Source: Tetrahymena elliotti 4EA
Taxonomy: Eukaryota > Ciliophora > Oligohymenophorea > Hymenostomatida > Tetrahymenidae
NCBI GenBank assembly: GCA_000231825.2
Contig: JH720294.1
Span: 2,264,654-2,328,653 of the forward strand
DNA: 64,000 nt
Direction of reading: 5' to 3'
Part shown: positions 24,233 to 37,805 of the stretch, one piece after another
How positions within the stretch are numbered: the first letter of the stretch is position 1
Layout: every line of letters starts with the position of its first letter
The notes under the pieces: model-generated
What the model saw: only the letters and a program-made list of their open reading frames with translations
What the model was told of the DNA's origin: nothing
The model's database searches: none
Program-made: the position numbers and the translations under genes

Positions 24233-25681
24233 ATGGCTAACAAGAAACAAGAAAAGCTTATTTTCGACACCTTGGCTGAAGACCAAAAGGATTTCTTCAT
24301 CCAAAATTTGGAAAAGAAGGTCAGAAACCTTAACAAAAAGCTTAAGGAAATCCAACAACTTGAAAAGGATAGAAAGGAAGGAAAGGATCTCAAGGAAGCT
24401 TAACTTTAAAAGATTCACTCCAAGGATGACCACAACAGCAAGAAAAAGGAATTAGAAGGTATTGCAAAGCTCTACTTAGAAGCTAAGGCTGAAGCTGCCA
24501 CTGAAAAGAAGGAAGCTGGTTAAACTGAAGCTGTCTCCACTGTCGCCAGTTCCGAAGTCGTTTCCCAAATCGTCAATTTATTCTTTGCCGGTTAATACTC
24601 CTTCCAATTCGGTAGCAACCCCGATCTCTCCGTCTTCTTCTCTGGAGTTTTCAATCACGTCGGTCCCAACAGAATCTCCAATGCTATCACTGAATTGAAC
24701 AACTACCTTGCTGGCTCTAACCCCACCCTCCAAGCTTAAGTCATCCAAGTCGTTGCTTCTGAAGGTTTCAACACTCAAAATCCCGTTGTTGCTGAAGAAA
24801 AGACTGAAACTCAAGTCCAAGAAACCCACGAAACTGTTGAAGAACCCACCCAAACTCATCACCATGAAGAAGAACAATCTGACGAACACGTTCATCACCA
24901 CCACCACATTCACCATCACCATCACGTCCACCACGAAGAAGGTCAAGAATAACAAGATAAGCACCACCATCATCACGATGAAAAGCACCACCACCACCAC
25001 GAACACACTGAATAAAAGCACGAAACTGCTGAACACACTGCTACTGAATAAAAGTAAGGTGATGAAACTACTGCTGTTCAAGGTGAAGAAAATAAGGAAC
25101 ACACTGGTGAAGCAAAGACCCACAAGAAGCCCTACTAAAGAAGAAACAACTCTGGCGGTCAAAGAAAACCCAGAGAACACAAGGAAGGTGAAAATCATTA
25201 ACACCAAGGTGAAGGAGAACACAAGAGAGGTGCTGGTAGACCTTATCACAATGGTCCCAGACACGGTGGTAACAGATCCAACAACAAGAGACAAGATGGT
25301 GAAAACGTTCAACACGATAATGAAAATGAAAACACTTCTAACACCGCTAACACAGGAAACAATGAAGGCTGGAACGTCGTTACCAAGGGTCCCCAAAAAC
25401 CTGAACACAAGCCCAGAACCAGAGAAGGTGGTAACCATCACTACAACAAAGATCATCATCATAACAAGGACAACAACGGTACCTTCTAAAAGAGAGGTGA
25501 TGGACAAAAGAGACCTAATCACTCTGGAAATAAAAGACCTTACAACAAGGATAGACCCCAAGGTGAACAAACTCAAGGTCAATCTCAATAATACGTTCGC
25601 AAGGAAAAGGCCACCGTAAATAATATAAAACCAAGCAAAGTTTTCTCTTCATATTTTTCTCTTGAAACCATTTTATTATGA
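24233..25681 (+). CDS. Caprin-like, His-rich and RG-rich RNA-binding-type protein
   Basis: Single exon, 482 residues. Residues ~15-75 form a charged coiled coil (FFIQNLEKKVRNLNKKLKEI ... GKDLKEAQ) whose spacing resembles the caprin dimerisation segment NLEKKxxKLxxY...GxxLNxDQ. Residues ~105-165 are a compact, hydrophobic, unassigned region (VVSQIVNLFFAGQYSFQFGS). Residues ~205-265 hold several histidine clusters, five His in a row being typical, between Glu/Gln spacers. The C-terminal ~200 residues are Gly/Arg/Asn/His-rich with RG motifs and a WNVVTKGP block, as in mRNP and translation-associated proteins. Codon use is strikingly biased (GTC, ACC, TTC, AAG, CAA), implying very high expression. 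Both strands carry long shadow frames because of this bias. Cytoplasmic mRNP scaffolding is inferred; metal binding by the His clusters is possible. Confidence 0.7.
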
Positions 25682-28404
25682 TTTTTCTAAACCATATATC
25701 CATCCCAATAGAGTACATTCTAAAACCATAAAAGGTTTTTAGAACCAAAGCAAATCCGTTTTATTATTTACTCATCTGTTTATTCCAAAAAGCAATTTTT
25801 TACATCCATAGTAAATATAAACAGATTTTCTCAAAGATCATATTTTAACATAAAAAAGATTGTTTAATAGTAAGTAAGTAATAGGGAATTAGTATTAAAA
25901 TAGGTTTGAAAGTTTTATCGAACAGCAATATTTGAATATAGATGAAATTTAATTCGACTTTGAGTCGCTAAAATAGGAAATAAAAAGAGAGGGTTTCAAT
26001 AATTAATGAAAAGCAAATAAATATTATGAATGTGAGCTTATCCACTTCATGCAATTTAATTAAAAGAAAGGAAAAATAAATGAAGTATTGTCAAAAATAA
26101 AGAAAGAATGATAGATAGATAGATAGACAATAGATATTATAAATAATTAGCTTGCTTTGTTAGTCATCTAATTATTTTACTAACAAAAACAAATGAATAA
26201 AACTTAACTTCTCCAAAATATCTATCTATCAAGCAAACAAACAAACAAACAAACATACCCTCTGTCTGATTTTTAAATAAATATTCCCCTCCTACTTTAA
26301 ATAAATCAATTGATGCTAATTAATAGCCTTAAATAAATTCTTAAGAAATAAACAAGATTGAATGAAAATCGTCGCATTATTATTTTTCCTTTGAATCTTA
26401 TTGATTTAATTGAATTCCCTTTTCTTTTTTCCTTGTTTATCTTTTAATTTGATAAACAATTAATTTTTGAATTTTTAACTTGGGTAAAAGATTAATAATT
26501 TTGTCTCTAACATTTTTAATTTTTTTCAAAATCCTAAGTAAAGTCAATCAAACATTCTTATTATTAATAAATAAATTGCAATAAGCATCCATTAGCCAAA
26601 TAACTAACTAATCTACTGAATAATTGACTTAATTACTTACTCAAATACAAGAGAAAAATATAATTAAATTTTTAAATAATATTTTTTATTAACCTTTACT
26701 TATTATTAATAATAGAACGAATCCGCTGAACAAACTGCCTAAAATTGAATGATTTATTGATTATCTCAACCTATATTTTTTATATTTAATGACTTGCCAA
26801 AAGCATTTCAATAAATACCCTATATTCTTTAAAGATAGCTATATAAAACCAAACATAATATGAATTTAATATCAATTAATAATTATTTGCGTCGTCAATC
26901 AATCAATGGGATAAGCTTGTTTATGGAAGGAGGACTTTCTTAATTTTATAGATCAACTAATAAATATTTACACACATACAAACAAACATCCATAACCGCC
27001 TTGCTAAAATCTTCTAGCTATGAAATATTTAAATAATAACCATTACTCTTTAGCTTTTAGCTTAATAAGCCAGCAATTTGATCTTTAAACTAGCCAAAAT
27101 ACTTCCTTCTAATAATATTTATCTTACGTGCAGGTGAACCTAACTGTGCAACTTAAATTCATATAAGAAACTAATTATAAAGGCTGCTAAGCTGTCAAAA
27201 CGATATTTAGACCTCTTGTATTTTTTATAATCTTAATTCAACCTCAACTTAATCTTTATTGAAACCAATGCTAGCTAATTCAGTACTGAACACTGAGGAT
27301 ACAGTTTTATAGCTCAAAAATAGTATCAGCTCCAATAGCTCATAAAACGAAGAAATATAAGCTCAAAAACAACATCAAATAAACCATAAAATATTTCTTC
27401 TAAAACATTATCATAAAAATAAAAATAATTATTTAAATTTAAATGAAACTGTATTTCTGAATTGCCTTTCGTTAATATATATTTACATCTCAGCAACTTT
27501 TAGTTATTTCTTACATGAATGCACAAAATAAGTGCATCTGTGCAAATCTTCATTAAAGCTTCACTTTATTTTTAAATATATTTAATCAAATTATATCTGT
27601 TTTCAAATCTGTCACAATCTCTCCATGCATTGTTCTCTACTCCCAAAACCACTTGGCAATTAATCACTCCAATAAAGCTAAATAATCTTAAATTAAATTA
27701 CAATTTTTAAATAAAATAATTAAATGAATAAAATGTTTCAACAAACAATTTGCATTTTTTTTCAATTTTTTTATTAAAATTTTTCATTTTTTTTTAATAA
27801 AATTATTTTCTATTGCTTTTAAATATTTTTTGATTTTTTAATATAAATTAACTGCTATAAAAAATAAATTTTAAATTAAATTATAGAGGATATTTGAATT
27901 TATTTGCTTAATAATAAATAATCTAATTGTAGAAATGCGCTATTAAGTATTCATATAAAATGAGAAAGATATCTATGAAAACAAAGAAAAATAAATGTTG
28001 TTTGTTGCTTGCTTTTTTTAAAAAATCAAATTTTCATATCTTGTTTTATTTAAGATTTTTACTGAGAGTTATTTTTTATTTGCTTATTTATTTATCGATT
28101 GATCAAATCATTAATTTATATTTGTTTTTCAAAAAAGTTAAACAAAAATCAGTCATTTAATAAATAATCAATTGCTTCGTTATTTACTTTATTATTCATC
28201 AATCAATTTATTTTTTAAATTTAGATAAGCAAACAATTTATACATTTTGTAAGTTATCCATAGATAAAATAAGCCCACATAAAAGCCCTTCCTTCATTTA
28301 TATTGACCAATAGCTAGCTTTAAATAACTCCTTATTATACAAAATAGCATAGAGAAAATAAAACAAGTTAACATTTTAAAAGCCATATTATTTGCATAAA
28401 AACA
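25682..28404. other. Intergenic 2.7 kb with microsatellites and one weak open frame
   Basis: It contains (gata)n at about 26112 and (caaa)n at about 26233. A plus-strand frame from ATG 27268 to TGA 27895-27897 (209 residues) begins MLANSVLNTEDTVLQLKNSI and is polar, Ser/Gln/Asn-rich, for its first 60 residues. It then becomes hydrophobic AT-driven sequence. No homology or intron support, so I do not call it a gene. The rest shows nothing recognisable. Confidence 0.35.
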
Positions 28405-31400
28405 ATGATAAATAACTTCCATACCTCAACCCACGTTAGCACTTATTTTAGTAATTTTTTAATTGCCATGAATGAATTGAATTTTAATTTCTAATCAATA
28501 TTACAAAAAATAAATAGATGAAGCTCTTGTTGATAGGATAGATACATAAAAATATTTAAAGTCTAATGGATTAGTGAAAAAAGTAGTTTCAGATTCAGAT
28601 AGTACTTGATTTTATACTCATTTGCACTGTTAAATAGAAAGATTAATTCATATTTTGAAATATAAAAAATAAGATCAATATACAGCATCGATTGATGATT
28701 CAGGAAATATTACAATAATTGTTCATAAACATAATAGACTTGTAAGTATTAAACCATCTTCTCCTGCAACACATTTAGTTTTCACAAGTAATTAACATAA
28801 TTAGTAATCAGGCAATAAATTAAACTTTAAACCAACTAATTAAAAGGAAATGGAAATCTTTTAGTTGCATCTCAAAATGGTCATATTTCTCAATACATTG
28901 CAAGCAGTAAATAATTAGCAATTAAAATAGTTTAAATAATTATATTTTTAATCAAAAGATGGCAAACTCACAAGCGTTATTAAACATCATAATTCTAAAT
29001 TGTTAGGTAAATATTTGCAATGTTTTTAAATACTTAATTACAACTCTCTTCTACCGCCTTTGATTTATTCAATTTACAAAGCTATTCAATAATATATCTA
29101 AAATTTATAATAATAGCTTTAGAATATAATCCCGTTACTAAATAAGTGTTAACAATAGCAAATGATTAATGTACTCTCTGGGATGCTGTATCATTTACTA
29201 AAATAAAGTAAAATAATTATAAGTTAATGCAGTCTAAACATTTCAATTAATTAGGACTTTATTTGCTAAAGCAAGTTACTTTGCTACAGGAGCACTTACA
29301 CCAAATGGTTAAAATTTGATAACATCTTTCTAAGTAAAGTTTAACCAAACATACTAAGCATTTTTATAAAAACAAATTATTAAAATTAAAAGGATGGAAA
29401 TGTTTATATATGGAATCTAAATAACTTCGAAGTTACAGCAAAGAGTGAAGTTGAAGAAAACATGAAAAATCAAAAGATCTGTGTTTCAGCTGATTCTTAA
29501 AGATTTGTTATTGGAGGAAGTACTACATATTTATACTATTGTGATATTTCTCATTCTCCTTTATGCATCAGTTCTTTTGCCCTACCAAGTGGAAGTACAT
29601 CTGTCAAAAGATTAAAATTCACACATGGAAATTACCTGGGCATAATCACTGACAATTAAGTATTTTATGCTATTGATTCCTCTACAAACTAAATAGCTTT
29701 GGAATTCAGATTACCTAAAAATAAGGTAATTAATTAACAAATACAAATAAAACCTGCCCTTTCATCCAAATTTTTAATCTTCTAGAGTAAACTTAAATAA
29801 ATGCTTAAATTGCTAACTTTTAATAATTGGTAAAATAAAAGATTTTCATTTCACTTCGTATAGACCAAAAAAGTCAATTTTGAAAGAAAGTTTATTTTAT
29901 ACTACAAATTAGTTAGTTAATAACCTAAATTAAATCTTATAAAAGCCATCAAATAAAGAAATAGATAAAAAATTACTTGGCAAATATCAAAAATGAAACA
30001 TATCCACCCACCAATTAAGCAATAAAAAATACTTTTGAATGATAAAATAAATATTTAAAAAATAGGGAATAGTTGATTTTGACATTAATCCTAATAATTT
30101 GGAGATTCTTATTGTATCTGGAAGTGGAGAAATCTTCAAATATGATTTATAAAAGCTAATCATAATGGAAATGAAGTAAAATAATTTATTTTTTGTTTAT
30201 TTTCAATTATTTTATTTATTTAATTGTTTAGTAAGTTAGGTATTCTAATATTCAAAAAACCTTTTAAATTTTTATTTATTTAATTACAAAAAAGTCAGCA
30301 ATAAAAATTTTTGGAAAGGGGAATAGAGTCATCTCTTGTTTACAATGTGTTAAAACCAGGTAATTAAAATCACTCTTAGAAATTTGAAAGCCACCTTGAT
30401 TTTGCATCTCATGGAAAGGAAAATGTGGTTATTAACGGAGAATCAAAAATTGTTAATGATCCAGATGATTTGATCAAATCAAATACTTATAGAGAGACTA
30501 ATATTGTGCAATTATGCACTTTCCCCAAACATACACTGGAAAAAATGTTTAAGTCTGCTTTAATTAATGTAGAGACTCTTCCTAATATGTCTGTACATAA
30601 GTTAAGATAGTTCCTTTAAAAGCATAAAATATATCCAGATAAACATAGAGCATTAATTTATAAATAATTACTTGAGTTACCTCTCAATCTAGAGAATTTT
30701 GCTACTTTGGTATAGAGAGGATTGTATCCAAGTTTCAAAGATCTATTTAGAAAGTATCCTATTAATGACTCTAAGTTGTATTAAAAAATGTAAACAGTTC
30801 TTTCCTGCCTAGCCCATTATTGCGATTTATTTGGTGAGAGTGATCAGTTTATATAAATAGCCTTCCCATTTGTAAAGCTATTTGGGTAAGAAGAATTGCT
30901 TGCTTTTGAAATAATTATGTGCTTCACTCATTAGATACTTTAAAATTACTTTGTTGATTTCCCTCATCCCCCATTAGATTTACTTTAAAATATTGATGAA
31001 ATTATTAAATATAATGATCCTATTTTACATTAGCATTTAAAATCACATAATTTCAAATTTGTTGATTATATTTGGCCTTTCTTGAGTGGCTTCTTTACCT
31101 CTGCTTTAGACAAAGAATCTTGGTTACAACTTATTGATCATCTTATAGCTTATAATGATGCTCCAGAGCTATTCATGTTTATAACAGCTGCCTTTATTAT
31201 GTAAAATTATTATTTAAATATAGCTGTTTTTTTATTTATTCTTTGGTATTTTAAAAATTATTAAGATACTTCAAACATCCCTTAATGAAATTAAAATCAA
31301 AGGATGAATTAGAAATATTCATTTCAAGATAAAATCCTGTCAGCATTATTCATATCATTGAATCAGGATTTAGTTTATTGAAAAGAACTCCTATTGATAA

Positions 31401-33529
31401 GATATTTGTTAAATTTTCAAAGGCTCTCCCTCTCTCAAAAACATCATACAACCAGTTTACTAACTACAATGTCTTTAATGTTGCTCACTCTAGATTAACA
31501 AGGTAATCTAAAAATAAATATAACTCATTAAATGAGATTTAAAATCCTTTCATCAATTTTTCATCTTCAAATTTAACAATTCTTAAACTCACATGTACTA
31601 ACTATTACACCCATCACTATATTATGTGCATGAATAGTATACATAGTTTAAAGTGCGTTCTTTTGGAGTATTTATTAGTATCAGCATCCTAAACTAATAT
31701 TAGAACTACTCAAATTCTTTTTCACAGCACTAAAAAATTAATTTTGAAATAATTTTTCTTTCGAAAATTTAGATTTTTTGTTTTAAAATTGTTTAAAATT
31801 TAAATGAAACTTTTTTTGAAAATAAAAATTGAAAGATAACAAGAAACTGAGGCAGAAGCTAAGTTGGAGGAAAGCAAGCATAAAATAAGATAAATGCAAA
31901 GCTTGACTGAGTAGATTTTATCAGTTGAGTAGAGATATAAAGAGAAGTAAGAAAATTTGATTAGAAGCGAATAAATTAGAAGGGAAGAAGTCATTTACAA
32001 TGCTGAATAAAAACTTTCAAGATAAATGAAGCTTGAAGAATCAATTAAATAAACAAGATTACAATAGCTTAACAAAATATCTACTTTAACTAGAGCTAAT
32101 TTGTAAGCCTAGGAGGAACTTAGATAAAAAGAACTTGATTTATTAGAGGCAGAATTATAATATTAATAATAAGCTGATGGATTGTAGCTATAGAATCGTA
32201 AAGAAGAAATTTAAATTCTTGAAATGGAAGCATAAGCTGCAGCAAGGTAATTAAAGATTTTTTTATTTTTGAAAATTAAAATTATATTTTTTTAAAAAAG
32301 ATTGAGATAAGTTATGGAGCTTAGAGAAAAAGAAGACAGATAAAGAATGCTGAGAATGGATATGGATATTCATAGACAGCAAGAAGAAGATAGAGATAAT
32401 GCTCTTATTCAGCAATGGAGAGTAGAAGATACTGAAATGCGTTTGAGAAGAGAAACACTTAAATAAAAGAAATTGTAGGACTTGTATAAGTATGAAGAGG
32501 AAAATGAAAAGAAATTAATTGAAGCCAAAATGCTTGAGACAGAGATTTTAAAGGAGTAATAAATGAGAGATATAGAAAGAGAACGTAAGTTAAGATAAAT
32601 TGCAGAACAAGAGCTAGATCAAAATGAAAAATATGCTGAATATGTCAAATAAGTGGAATAAGAATAGCTTAAATCATAAATTCACAAGCTATAGGAAACT
32701 CTAAGCCATCATAGATAAAAAGCATTAAACTTTTCTTAATCAAGACTTAATTAGGCTGAAGAGGAAAAGAATCGTCTTTTGAATGAAATATAAATCCATA
32801 AGAATATGTAATTTTTATTTATTTTTTAATAAGAGAAATAAATTGATGTTTATTTATTTCGAACAATAGGCTAAGCTCTAAATCAAAATCACTCCAAACT
32901 GGGGAAATAGAGTCTTAAATTGCATTAAAAAGAAGAGAGGCAGAATAAAACATAATTGAGCATGAGAAGAAGCTTCAAACTATTCTTCTTGATATTGAGA
33001 ACGAAAAGAGGTAAAATATCATTTGATTTTTTGAAAACAGAAATTAAACTGAACTTAAAATGTTTTGAATTAAATTTAAAGGTTAATGTATGAATTACAA
33101 TCACAAATTCTACAAAGAGAAAAGGATGTTAAAGAATAGGAGGGATTTTATGATGTATTAAAGGAAAATGAACAAAGAACCATAAATGAAAATCGTTATC
33201 AAACTTCTCTTTAACAACAGAGATTTGAAGAAGACTTGAATAGACAAACTATGCAAAAGAGTTACTAATAGTAGTAAAAATTGAAAGAATTAATGCAGCT
33301 TAGAGAGTAGTAGCTACTCTAAGAAACAGATTAAATGAGATCAACAATCTAATAAGAAAATATGAGAAGACTAGAAGATGCTGTTAATAATAATACACTC
33401 TTTAGAAATGCTAACAATAATAGCAACTTATCATAGGACTACAGCCCTCAAAATAATTTCCAAAGAAATCATTACAAAATGCCTTCAGAGATCAATGAAG
33501 AAGAGGGAGAACAGGATGAGGAGTAGTGA
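28405..33529 (+). CDS. TBC1D31: TBC1D31 (WDR67) homologue: WD40 repeats, Rab-GAP-like TBC domain, coiled coil
   Basis: Fifteen exons (28405-28450, 28518-28601, 28638-28787, 28847-28906, 28959-29006, 29117-29207, 29255-29333, 29393-29725, 30066-30175, 30319-31200, 31266-31502, 31836-32246, 32301-32807, 32870-33010, 33082-33529) join with every phase matching: 1208 residues. The N-terminal ~330 residues are WD40-type (ASIDDSGNITIIVHKHN, LVASQNGHISQYIAS, LTIANDQCTLWDA, SFQDGNVYIWNLN). A TBC-like domain follows: LRQFLQKHKIYPDKHRALIY, LSCLAHYCDLFGESDQF, AFPFVKLFGQEELLAFEIIM, YFVDFPHPPLDLL. The catalytic Arg/Gln fingers of active TBC domains are not obvious. The last ~500 residues are Glu/Gln/Arg-rich coiled coil. 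In animals TBC1D31 sits on centriolar satellites and supports ciliogenesis, which fits a ciliate. Intron 2 (28602-28637) is only 36 bases. Confidence 0.88.
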
Positions 33530-34571
33530 ATGAGTGAGTGAAATAATCTAATTAAATTTAAATTAAATTAATAATATTTTTATGTACATATATATTTCTA
33601 AAAAGTTTTATCTATCCATTTTAACATTAATTTGTAATCAAAATATATTCATAGCAATTAAAAGCTTTGTTGATTAAAGATATTCAATAAGAGTGTTTTA
33701 ATAAATTGATATATTTTCTAGTTTAATCTTACAAATAAAAAACTCTTCTTATTTCATTGTAATAATCAAAAAAAGATTGAGAAAATTAAAAATTAAAATA
33801 GGATGTTTAAAAAATATTTAAATAGCATTTAATTATTTGTTACAGAAAAGGAGGGTATTTTTATTTTCTTTGATATAATTTACTTTTACTTTACATTTAT
33901 TTTAAAAAATCATGATAATTTTTTCATTTTCTTTTAGATCCACTTTCAGTTATTGAGTTGTATGTTTCTTAATTTAAATTAATGCAAAATAACTTTTTTT
34001 AAAATTTAATTAAATTTTTAGAATACCTTAAAGCTTATCATTTCAATTTAAATTGTTTAATTTAGAGTACCTTCATCTCTTCGTAAAATATTTATTTTTC
34101 AATAAATTATTTCATTCAGGAAATTTGAATAAAGTATTGTGTTTATGAAATTAGTGGTAAATTAGAGAGATAATAATTATTACTCAAAGTAGTTTTTTCT
34201 GTTTCACCAATATAAATTATTTATTCAGAAAATCTATAAATTCTAGTTAAATTACTTTCTCTAAAGAATTCTTTCTGATCTGCTTTCTTTGTTATTTGAG
34301 CTAAATCGTATTTCATAAGACAGATAAATAGTTTTTGATAGAAATATTTAATTTAAAAGTTTAGTGCTTAAAATGAAGATGCAGTAAATAGGATTAATTA
34401 AACAAAGTGAAAAGATAAGGGATTATTGAATAAAGATTAGAATTAATTAGGCTAAGCAAATATTTAGAAATAATAAATAACAGATTAATTATTATAGATT
34501 TATGCAAAATACTTGAATTGAGAGATAATTGATGATTAAATCATATTATGTATGATTTGATAACTATTTGT
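33530..34571. other. Convergent intergenic region
   Basis: Lies between the 3' ends of the TBC1D31 homologue (+) and the LRR gene (-). AT-rich, with no supported gene. Both transcripts must end in this stretch, but no defined terminator can be read. Confidence 0.5.
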
Positions 34572-37500
34572 TCAGATGTTTTCAAAAATTTGTTGTGGAT
34601 TATAGCTAATCATGAAATATTTGAGTAGATTCATATTTTTTGTTTTTGATAATTCATAGACCATTGTTTCAGTAAGAGTAATTTATATAGTTTATAGTGT
34701 AAAATTCTCTTCTAGAAGAGAAAGGAGACTCTTAAATGACTCTGGATTAATTTCTATTCTAGAGATATTGAGTGTAATGAGAGAGTAATTGCTTTTTAAA
34801 GAGTTAAAGAAAGATTCCTATGAAACACTTTCAATTTTTAAATTTTCACTGAGATTTAAGACATTTATTCCTTAGAAAGCCTCTAAAAGACTTCCTAAGC
34901 TTCTTAAACTTGTTTGAGTAAGCTCGTTATGAGCAATATGAAGTTCTAAATATTAATCATAATCATATATTCCTCTTTTTGAGTTATCATTATGTACTTT
35001 TTCTAAATTAATTACTAGATTTGATAACCCAGTGTCATTCATATTCACATAGTTTAAGCTTAAATACTAGAAAGGAAGTTAATAGTCTGCTTATCCTTAA
35101 TAATGATCTCTTATAGCATAATGCCTTTCGCTTATCAATCTGCCTATATACATGAAACTTGTCTGTTGTAGATCTATTTAATTAAAATTGTATATTCATT
35201 TCCTTTAAATAAGTTAATTTACCTTCAATTCTATTCATTGAAAGATGTGTGACAAAGAAAGACTGTGGCTTCTTAAAATAATCTAACATAGCAAGTAATA
35301 CTTCATCAGTGATGTCATTATTGTCAAGCTTTAATACTCTTAAAAAGCAAGCTACGGTATCATCTTTCATGACGGAAAAGAAGAAAGTAATAAATTAAGA
35401 CCAGAGACATAAATCTGAGAAATCAATCTCAATCAAATTTCTTGATGTTGATGCTATCATCAGAGTATAATAAAAAAATGCTTCTGAAACCCTAAAAGAA
35501 AATTTGAGTTAAAAAAAATAAAAACTAAAGAGATATTTTACGGCTTAAGCACAGGATAAACTTTACAAGTACTGTCAAGCTTTTCTGTATTCAAATTTAT
35601 TTTTAAAATGGTTGATTCATCGTTTTCAAAAAAGGAAATGAGACTCTAGTCTGGTGTAGCATTTAAGTAGCCACATAAAAAATAATATGCCTTTATAGCT
35701 ATTTGTTTTTTTAAAAATTCATAAAGAGGAGTTTTTAGATGTCTTAAATCCTCTTATTTCTTTCCTAAATAGAAATGAACCTATTAAGATGCCCTTTCAG
35801 TTAAAGTAAAATATTAAAACTCTTATGCCTATTTAAATCCATTCTCTTTTATATCAAATCCATTTGCTACTTCCAAACAAATCTTATTCAAGGGTATTCT
35901 CAACATGCAAATGGGTCTCAATGATTCTTAATTTGGATAAACAAATAAATAAAACCCTCTCACTACAATCCAAATCTCTTCATTCATACACTTATCTAAT
36001 TTTATTTTGTAAAAATATTTTCATTTCATTGAAATAATATTAAATTTAGATTATTAAATTCATCTAGCTTATTAAGAATAGTTCCCAAATAAAGAAATCA
36101 TATTAAAAATTCAATATGGTCTTTATTAGTTTATATCAATAAGATAGAGAAAGACAGCGGCTTAAGCTAAAAAACAAAAATCAAATTTGCTTTGAAATAA
36201 AATTTTAAATTCATCAATCAATTAAAATTGAATTTTTTCCTAATAATTCAAATTGGAGTTTATTCAATTCAAAAATATGATGGTGATTTAGCCTTAAAGA
36301 AAAAATCCAATTAGATTTGTTTTTTTATCCAACAAATTAAAAATGATTTTTATCTTAATTAAGTCAAATTAAAATTAAATTTTCATATTAAAGAGAGATA
36401 AATGAACTTTGCAAGTACCACAATAAAATAAATTATTAAAAAGCTTAAAAATAAGCTTAAATTTAGAAATCCCTCCTACTAATTCAAAATTATTCTATTA
36501 AAGATGGATAAATCAAATTTGCAAGTACCACAATAAATTTATTCAAAAGATTTGATTTGTTTAAGCTTACAAATAGATAAGCAAAAATAAAAGATTCTAT
36601 CTAGTCTTTAAAAGAAAATATTTTCTAAAAAAAATTTTTATTTAATTTAAGTTTAAATGAATATCTTGATCTTTATGGATAGAATTTAGATAGATTATTT
36701 TTGTTATTATTGATTTTAATATTGTTGGATTATTTTTAATTAACTTGCTATTAATTAGTTTAATAACTATCACAGAATTTCTAATAAGAATAAATACTAT
36801 TGCTAAATTTGTAAATAAATAAATTGATTGTATCAGAGAAGCAAAAATTGATTGTTATTGTTCCATAAATATTATGTATGATACAAATGCTAATTATCTA
36901 GTTGATGAATAGATGATATAATATTTATAATTTTTAAATCTGTTATAATGAATGAAATTTACCATTTATTTTTCTTAAAGCTGATCCACAGAATTTAGGA
37001 GGTCCTAATAAAAAGTGATCATCTTTATAAGAAGCTGGAATATTTTTGAAATTTTCATCTGTTTGACTGAAATTATCTTAGAGCATTGTAATGCAAACTT
37101 TCATCTACTAAATGACTTGTTAAACATAATTAGAGTCTTATCCTCCATTCATATCAATAGAGTCCTTGCTTAAACTTTGCAAGAGCCTCTCCCTATCTTA
37201 TATAATATGTAATCTATTTTTACGCATATTTCTACGTTCTTCATCATTATCAATGTAAGAATAATCTACAGGCTTCATTTTTCTAAGCTCTTAATCTACT
37301 ATCCTATAATCGAAATCCAAAGTAATATATTTTTCATACTCTTTTCTTCTTGCAGCTAAAAATTCTTATATTCTAAGTTCCTTCTATTCCTCTAACTTAA
37401 ATCTTTTTTTATTTTTGATCATATTTTCAGATATCATATTATTATTGGTATTTATATCTAAATTATGGACTGAACTCACTTGAGATCCTTCTACTTTTGA

Positions 37501-37611
37501 ATTGCTATTATTTTTATCATTTTATTAACTCTTAGGTGGTACTAAACTATCATTTGCATTCCTATATTCCGATAATGTGCTATAGTTTTTCATATTTTAC
37601 TAATTACTCAT
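34572..37611 (-). CDS. Leucine-rich-repeat protein with charged N-terminal half, 4 exons
   Basis: Minus-strand exons 37611-36963, 35995-35543 (exon end 35542), 35491-35223 and 35173-34572 join in phase to give 657 residues. The introns are 967, about 50 and 49 bases. Residues 1-210 are polar and charged, with Arg/Glu-rich helical stretches (NKKRFKLEEQKELRIQEF, EEIWIVVRGFYLF starts the next exon). From ~360 the sequence becomes leucine-rich repeats of the irregular ~28-residue type: VACFLRVLKLDNNDITDEVL, THLSMNRIEDLQQ, QLPFQYLSLNYVNMNDTGL, LELHIAHNELTQTSL, GINVLNLSENLKIES, SLITLNISRIEINPES. No signal peptide or membrane span. The arrangement resembles axonemal or T-complex-associated LRR proteins, but no specific orthologue was recognised. 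Confidence 0.75.
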
Positions 37612-37805
37612 TTTTCAACTTTACTATTTGCTTGAAGAAATTATTTATGAAGTTAATTATTTAGTCAAAGCAACTTTAATCAAAATATGTAATAAATTTA
37701 CAAATAAAATATTCGTAATCATTTTTAACGAATATACAACAGTAGCAACAACAACAAAATTCCTTTTTTCTTCCTGTCCTTAAAATTATTTTTTCACATC
37801 TTTTC

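Noticed and set aside
24578..25588. A 336-residue minus-strand frame and a 303-residue plus-strand frame in another phase over the caprin-like gene
   Set aside because: Both are shadows of the codon-biased gene at 24233-25681: low-complexity Val/Ser/Phe and Thr/Lys translations that follow the His/Gly codon periodicity, without family features.
27268..27897. 209-codon plus-strand open frame
   Set aside because: With TGA as the only stop, frames of this length are expected by chance across 64 kb; the second half is Phe/Ile/Lys-rich like non-coding DNA.
31503..31835. Open continuation of the TBC1D31 reading frame across this segment
   Set aside because: It reads through without TGA, but GT...AG borders, intron-like composition and matching phase on both sides make it an intron.
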